Of a stretch of DNA of 8,532 bases, positions 5,131 to 8,532 are shown in pieces. A program made the position numbers and the translations under genes. Below the pieces are notes generated by a model, which saw only the letters and a program-made list of their open reading frames with translations, ran no database searches and was not told the origin of the DNA. Each line of letters opens with the position of its first letter. The first letter of the stretch is position 1. This stretch comes from Thermoplasmata archaeon (GTDB taxonomy: Archaea > Thermoplasmatota > Thermoplasmata > Thermoplasmatales > Thermoplasmataceae), in contig JAJZWN010000056.1 in assembly GCA_021846695.1 (NCBI GenBank), positions 1-8,532 on the forward strand. The letters are read 5' to 3'.

Positions 5131-6047
5131 AAATTATCAATTTCATCGTTTTTATAATCATTATTTTTTAAAATTTTATCTGTATTTTCCCCATGCCCGG
5201 GTGCATGCTCACTATTCAGCCCTGAAATTATTTCTTCTTTTGCCCTGACAGCCGAGACCGGAAAATTATATTTTCTGCCAAGTTCAAGTATTTCCATGGA
5301 ATTGTATTGCAGAAAGATATTCTCAATTTCTTTATTAATATTCAGATTTAACCGGGAATTTTCCAGATCCTTTCTCTGTATTGCTTCTGTAAAATTTGCC
5401 CAGAATTTCTGTTCCAGGCACCCCAGAGCAACTTTGCCATCAGAAACCTGATAAATTCTGTAACAGGGGAATTTTCCGTTCAGTACGTTGTTTTCTGTAA
5501 ACAGGTTATATGCATTAAAATATAGTGGAATATCTGACATATTTACAGTAACTTTTGAATAATCTCTGTTCTTTAAATGATTAATTATCTCCATAGCAGC
5601 ATAGATACCGGAACCGGCATCGGCGATCTGCACAGGTAGTGTGATATCTATTCCAGAGAATGCCGTAAAATTTATATCGTGGGCAGGCAGCTCTGGATTT
5701 TCCCTGTATCCCTTGATGGAGCAGTATACCAGCTGTGGATTAAGCCTGTGCAATGTTAAATAATCTATACCCAACCTTTCAGTCACCCCTTCACTGAAAT
5801 TCTCAATAAAAACTGAAGCATTTTTAATTAATCTGTAGAATATCTTCTTGCCCTCGCTGGTTTTCAGGTCAACACATATGCTCTTCTTTCCATGGTTAAG
5901 GAAATCATTGGCTCCGGGGGAGAGTTCATCCATGTAATCCCCTTTGCCGGTATCCTCAAATTTTATGACATTGTAGCCCCTGTCAGATAAAATTCTTGTT
6001 GTTATAGCACCGGGGATTAACCTTGTGGCATCAATCACTGTTTCCAT
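5106..6047 (-). CDS. CaiB/BaiF-family enzyme, alpha-methylacyl-CoA racemase-like
   Basis: This belongs to the family of type III CoA-transferases and 2-methylacyl-CoA racemases. Family landmarks are the N-terminal VIDATRLIPG, VIKFE (27-31), KKSICVDLKT (54-63) and ENFSEG (82-87). Residues H123-D-I-N match the HDIN box of methylacyl-CoA racemases, where His is catalytic. D143 in ADAGSG is the family's catalytic Asp. The His/Asp pair favours a racemase, with a CoA-transferase as the alternative. At 313 residues it is short for the family (about 360-430): the stretch between His and Asp is contracted, and the C-terminus ends in a low-complexity Asn/Lys/Asp tail (about 285-313). I chose the ATG at 6047, 18-30 bases after a TATA-like box, over the TTG at 6050. 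It lies 44 bases after proC and abuts the convergent respiratory operon. Confidence 0.82.
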   Translation of the reverse strand: METVIDATRLIPGAITTRILSDRGYNVIKFEDTGKGDYMDELSPGANDFLNHGKKSICVDLKTSEGKKIFYRLIKNASVFIENFSEGVTERLGIDYLTLHRLNPQLVYCSIKGYRENPELPAHDINFTAFSGIDITLPVQIADAGSGIYAAMEIINHLKNRDYSKVTVNMSDIPLYFNAYNLFTENNVLNGKFPCYRIYQVSDGKVALGCLEQKFWANFTEAIQRKDLENSRLNLNINKEIENIFLQYNSMEILELGRKYNFPVSAVRAKEEIISGLNSEHAPGHGENTDKILKNNDYKNDEIDNLKNKKIVK

Positions 6048-6063
6048 CAAAAAAGTATACCTT

Positions 6064-6080
6064 TGAAATATATAATATAT
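6064..6080 (-). promoter_or_regulatory. TATA box of the CaiB-family gene
   Basis: On the minus strand an alternating A/T run (ATATATTATATATTTCA) spans 17-33 bases before the ATG at 6047. It is well placed for leaderless transcription and suggests the gene can be expressed separately from proC. Confidence 0.45.
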
Positions 6081-6084
6081 TCAT

Positions 6085-6101
6085 CAGGGAATTAATCCCT
6101 G
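6085..6101 (-). repeat. Hairpin at the 3' end of proC
   Basis: CAGGGA and TCCCTG form a perfect 6-bp stem around a 5-base loop that contains the proC stop codon. It is the only GC-rich inverted repeat noticed between genes here. It could mark or protect the proC transcript end, or affect read-through into the next gene. No U-run follows directly, so a bacterial-style terminator is unlikely. Confidence 0.4.
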
Positions 6102-6877
6102 GAATTTTTGCTTATTTCCTTTGCTCTCCTGTATGAACCTAAAACTGCATTCGCTATTGCTGTCCTGGCATTTGCCTTTTCCATTTCATATATGCCGGCT
6201 ACTGTGGTGCCTCCTGGAGTCATAACTTCATCCCTCAGATCGGATGCCGAAAACCCTTTCTCTCTCATAAGGGACATAGTATTGATGAAAGTATCAATGA
6301 CCAGCTCACGTGCCTGGATTTTTGGTATTCCGGCCAGTATTCCTGCATTAATCATTGAATCTGCCATTATAGCAACGAATGCGGGTCCGCTGCCACTTAA
6401 TCCTGTTACAGCATCCATATATGATTCATCTATATGCACAGCAGAACCAAAGCCTTTCAAAACTTTCTCCAGTACATCCTTATGTTCCTTATCCAGATTT
6501 TTGTAACTATATGCTGTGACTGATTTCTGGACAAGCATGGGTATGCTGGGCATTCCACGGGCGACCATTGAATCTTTTAACATCTCCTGCATGTGTGATA
6601 ATGTAATCCCTGCCATAAAGGATATTACAAGTTTGCCCTTTGCTGCACTTCTTATTTCCTCCATAACGGAATCTGATATTCCGGGTTTGATTGCTAGAAG
6701 TATTACATCCCCGTATTTCGCATTTTCAACGTTGTTATCGAAAATCTTGAACTCCCCCTTACTCCATTTTTCCAGCTTTTCAAATGAACCGGAACTGAAT
6801 GAAACTTCAAAATCATTTTTTATGCCTTCACCTATTGACCTTCCTACTGTACCTGCTCCTATAATAGCTGCTTTCAT
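6092..6877 (-). CDS. proC: Pyrroline-5-carboxylate reductase
   Basis: This enzyme catalyses the last step of proline synthesis, NAD(P)H-dependent reduction of 1-pyrroline-5-carboxylate, in the cytoplasm. The 261 residues match the usual length of about 260-280. The N-terminal Rossmann fold has GAGTVG (7-12) and the AIKPG turn (62-66). The C-terminal dimer domain has SGSGPAF (161-167) and the family signature with TPGGTT (220-225) and GIYEME (228-233). The usual MPN after the Rossmann domain is MPS here (109-111), a mild change near the active site. The start at 6877 is the first ATG and opens directly on the Rossmann strand. A TATA-like run lies 15-27 bases upstream and no Shine-Dalgarno site is seen. 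proC and the CaiB-family gene lie in tandem, but no shared pathway is evident. Confidence 0.95.
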   Translation of the reverse strand: MKAAIIGAGTVGRSIGEGIKNDFEVSFSSGSFEKLEKWSKGEFKIFDNNVENAKYGDVILLAIKPGISDSVMEEIRSAAKGKLVISFMAGITLSHMQEMLKDSMVARGMPSIPMLVQKSVTAYSYKNLDKEHKDVLEKVLKGFGSAVHIDESYMDAVTGLSGSGPAFVAIMADSMINAGILAGIPKIQARELVIDTFINTMSLMREKGFSASDLRDEVMTPGGTTVAGIYEMEKANARTAIANAVLGSYRRAKEISKNSRD

Positions 6878-6891
6878 AATTTATAATCGAA

Positions 6892-6904
6892 GTATATTAT
6901 ATTA
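6892..6904 (-). promoter_or_regulatory. TATA box of proC
   Basis: On the minus strand TAATATAATATAC covers 15-27 bases before the proC ATG, consistent with a leaderless or nearly leaderless archaeal transcript. The exact core hexamer is uncertain in this AT run. Confidence 0.4.
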
Positions 6905-6928
6905 CTTTGTTGATTTAGATACCATAGG

Positions 6929-6935
6929 TTTAATA
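6929..6935 (+). promoter_or_regulatory. TATA box for the gene at 6957
   Basis: TTTAATA lies 22-28 bases before the ATG at 6957, with no Shine-Dalgarno site. It faces away from the proC box in the 79-bp divergent spacer. Confidence 0.4.
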
Positions 6936-6956
6936 GGATATGTTATATATAATACT

Positions 6957-7328
6957 ATGATAATATTATTCGATTTAATTGCATTGTTAATTGCAATAGT
7001 TATACTCTCTATTCCTATGTATGTTGCATCAAAAATTGTAGTTTCCGGTAGAAATTCCAGCTTTGGTAAGGCAATAGCAGCAACAATTTTAACAGTGATC
7101 ATACTGGTATTTTTGTCCCTGGGCCTGCATGTTCTCTTTGCACCACTTGCAGTTGCAGGAAGTATTATAGCTTTTCTGATTACACTGTTTATTTTATTCT
7201 ACACATATAGCGCTATATATGATATTAGCCTTGGACGGAGCTTTATACTGGCAGTAATGGAAATTATAATGTGGTTCTTATTCTTCCTGTTCACAGGCAT
7301 ACTGGGTGCTTTCTTTGCCTTAATTTAA
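6957..7328 (+). CDS. Four-helix membrane protein of unknown function
   Basis: This 123-residue, highly hydrophobic protein has four predicted membrane segments (about 3-25, 38-60, 64-86 and 96-121) and short loops. One loop is basic and polar (KIVVSGRNSSFGK, 26-38). I do not recognise a family, and there are no Cys residues or obvious ligand motifs. The start is the only ATG near the beginning of the hydrophobic region, and a TATA-like box sits 22-28 bases before it. The same frame stays open far upstream, to 6516, but that part is antisense to proC and is not considered coding. The gene stands alone, divergent from proC and convergent with homoserine dehydrogenase. A small transporter subunit or membrane-stabilising protein is possible but unsupported. 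Confidence 0.72.
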   Translation: MIILFDLIALLIAIVILSIPMYVASKIVVSGRNSSFGKAIAATILTVIILVFLSLGLHVLFAPLAVAGSIIAFLITLFILFYTYSAIYDISLGRSFILAVMEIIMWFLFFLFTGILGAFFALI

Positions 7329-7392
7329 AAAATAGAGATACCAGAATTATAATTAATGCATGTTGTTATATTTTGCTTCAATAGGGGTTCAC

Positions 7393-7430
7393 TTTTTCCT
7401 GTTATTTCCTGGAAAAAAGAATAAATAAAT
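7393..7430. terminator. Convergent terminator region with a weak hairpin
   Basis: The 109-bp gap between the two convergent genes has no coding sequence. TTTTTCC (7393-7399) and GGAAAAA (7411-7417) can pair across an 11-base loop. On the minus strand the stretch 7412-7430 is U-rich (ATTTATTTATTCTTTTTTC) and starts a few bases after the homoserine dehydrogenase stop, as expected of an archaeal terminator. On the plus strand the T run at 7393-7397 could end the gene at 6957. Confidence 0.45.
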
Positions 7431-7437
7431 ATATAAT

Positions 7438-8421
7438 TCAGGCTAATAAAAGAATATCATTTACAACCTGTGCAGCAGTTTCCAGTGGCCCATCATGCTT
7501 TTCAAATACCATGAGGTCGTCATTATTATCTGTTTTCTCAAGGTATCCCATTGATAGTGAATCCATAGCGGCCATAGAATCACCTGGCTTTATGCTGAAT
7601 ATTTTAGATTCAATGATAGGATTTGTTCCCGCAGTGATATGTGAAAGAACACGGTATACTTCACCAGAATTCCTCATGTATTCAATATTATCAAGATTTT
7701 CTATGCCATCATATTCCACATCCTTTAATGTGTAATCAAGCCCTAGAAGTGCATTGGCTATAATAACAGTCTTTCTGGCTCCATCCAGCCCATTGGTATC
7801 GTCATGGTAATCAGTTTCAGCTATGCCCATGCTCTGGGCAGTTTTTATTGCTTCATGGAAATCCACATTTCCCATCAGGTGGTTCAGAACAAAATTAATT
7901 GTTGAACTTACCTGCCCCTTGAATTCCAAAAGTTTTGATGATTTTAGTGAATACCTGTTAAGATTGAATAAGGGAACACCGCCTCCAACAGCTGATTCAT
8001 AGAGTATATTCTTTTTCTGCTTTCTGGATGATTCCATGATCTCCTTCCAGTGCAGAGCCAGCGGAGCCTTATTGCAGGTTACTACCTGTTTCCCACTATC
8101 GAAAGCATTTTTATACATACGCATGCCTGCAAGCCCGTCCTTTGTTGCCGGCGACATATCTACTATTACATCTGAATTAAGGGAATAGATATCTTCCATT
8201 TTCATTACATCTGCAACTTCATCCAGTTCGCCCCTTTCCTTGTACATGAGAACCTTGTCAAGATTCAATCCATTTTTATCATAAACTGTTGTTTTTGAAT
8301 CTGATACAGAAATGACATGGATATCGGAACCAAATCTGGTTTTAAAATACTCATGATTTTCATTCAAAATACCCACTACAGCCTTTCCTATATGGCCCAA
8401 CCCCACAAGAGAAACATCCAT
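7438..8421 (-). CDS. hom: Homoserine dehydrogenase (monofunctional, without ACT domain)
   Basis: This enzyme reduces aspartate semialdehyde to homoserine with NAD(P)H, the branch point to threonine and methionine. The 327 residues contain an N-terminal Rossmann fold with GLGHIG (7-12), then TCNKAPLA (115-122) and GGGVP (146-150). The family signature reads AETDYHDDTNGLDGARK (201-217). By alignment with the yeast enzyme, K118 and K217 are the catalytic lysines, E202 and D208 match substrate-binding residues, and D213 matches the catalytic Asp. The protein stops after the catalytic domain and lacks the C-terminal ACT domain of many bacterial enzymes, so threonine feedback through that domain is not expected. 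This short form is common in archaea. The start is the first ATG and directly precedes the Rossmann strand. A TATA box lies 20-29 bases upstream. Confidence 0.94.
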   Translation of the reverse strand: MDVSLVGLGHIGKAVVGILNENHEYFKTRFGSDIHVISVSDSKTTVYDKNGLNLDKVLMYKERGELDEVADVMKMEDIYSLNSDVIVDMSPATKDGLAGMRMYKNAFDSGKQVVTCNKAPLALHWKEIMESSRKQKKNILYESAVGGGVPLFNLNRYSLKSSKLLEFKGQVSSTINFVLNHLMGNVDFHEAIKTAQSMGIAETDYHDDTNGLDGARKTVIIANALLGLDYTLKDVEYDGIENLDNIEYMRNSGEVYRVLSHITAGTNPIIESKIFSIKPGDSMAAMDSLSMGYLEKTDNNDDLMVFEKHDGPLETAAQVVNDILLLA

Positions 8422-8440
8422 AATTGCTTATTATAACTTA

Positions 8441-8450
8441 TTTTATAAAA
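8441..8450 (-). promoter_or_regulatory. TATA box of the homoserine dehydrogenase gene
   Basis: TTTTATAAAA lies 20-29 bases before the ATG at 8421 and is followed by AT-rich DNA with no Shine-Dalgarno site. It is the clearest TATA box in the window. Confidence 0.6.
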
Positions 8451-8515
8451 CTTCTTATGTTGATTTTTATTTGTAGAATATTTCAAAACCCTATAGATAT
8501 ACTAATTACGCGATA

Positions 8516-8522
8516 TTTATAT
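8516..8522 (+). promoter_or_regulatory. Possible TATA box of a gene beyond the right edge
   Basis: TTTATAT near the window end would place a rightward transcription start at about 8545, outside the window. The 111 bases from 8422 to 8532 otherwise hold only the homoserine dehydrogenase promoter. This is weak, as it rests on composition alone. Confidence 0.25.
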
Positions 8523-8532
8523 TTCTATTGTG

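Noticed and set aside
6048..6050. TTG start for the CaiB-family gene
   Set aside because: The adjacent ATG at 6047 is a better start and fits the TATA-to-start distance without needing a rare start codon.
6516..6956. Upstream extension of the membrane-protein frame at 6957
   Set aside because: This stretch is antisense to proC and its translation is not family-like. The ATG at 6957 has a fitting TATA-like box and opens on the first membrane segment.
1..8532. Insertion sequences, CRISPR arrays, tRNA or rRNA genes, att sites, replication origin
   Set aside because: No transposase-like protein, regularly spaced repeats, cloverleaf or rRNA stretch was seen; the spacers are short and AT-rich and are accounted for by promoters and terminators.

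Overview
The window looks like chromosomal DNA from an acidophilic archaeon of the Thermoplasmatales (Ferroplasma/Acidiplasma/Cuniculiplasma-like). The reasons are AT-rich DNA and TATA-like boxes about 20-30 bases upstream of first-gene start codons that mostly lack a leader and Shine-Dalgarno site. Genes inside operons do carry GGTGA-type sites. The gene content is also archaeal: an Lrp-like regulator with the start of a TRASH metal-sensing domain, a minimal TatA/TatC translocase, and a Rieske/cytochrome b operon without cytochrome c1. The genus is an inference.

Layout, left to right. Positions 1-401 (minus) hold the 5' part of the TRASH-type regulator. A 106-bp divergent promoter region follows, with an 18-bp near-palindrome. 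Positions 508-831 (plus) encode a small unrecognised protein with three cysteines; its end overlaps the end of tatC by 21 bp. tatA-tatC (minus, 811-1975) fire leftwards from a shared 108-bp divergent promoter region. A five-gene respiratory operon fires rightwards from it (plus, 2084-5105): Rieske protein, cytochrome b and three small membrane proteins. Converging on its end are a CaiB/BaiF-family enzyme with racemase-type catalytic residues (minus, 5106-6047) and, upstream of that, proC (minus, 6092-6877). A 123-residue four-helix membrane protein of unknown role (plus, 6957-7328) diverges from proC. A short homoserine dehydrogenase (minus, 7438-8421) closes the window, followed by a promoter-bearing edge.

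The main functional theme is a cytochrome bc-type quinol oxidising module beside the secretion machinery its Rieske subunit probably needs. The Rieske protein has a Tat-like N-terminus with Lys-Arg in place of Arg-Arg, and the tat genes share its intergenic promoter region. There is no cytochrome c1 gene and no CxxCH haem c motif in any predicted protein here, so electrons would have to leave by another carrier; a blue copper protein such as sulfocyanin is a guess. The three small membrane proteins translationally linked behind cytochrome b are the best candidates for undescribed subunits of this complex. The other genes are amino-acid biosynthesis (proline, and homoserine for threonine/methionine), acyl-CoA metabolism and metal-responsive regulation. 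No mobile elements, CRISPR arrays, rRNA or tRNA genes were seen.
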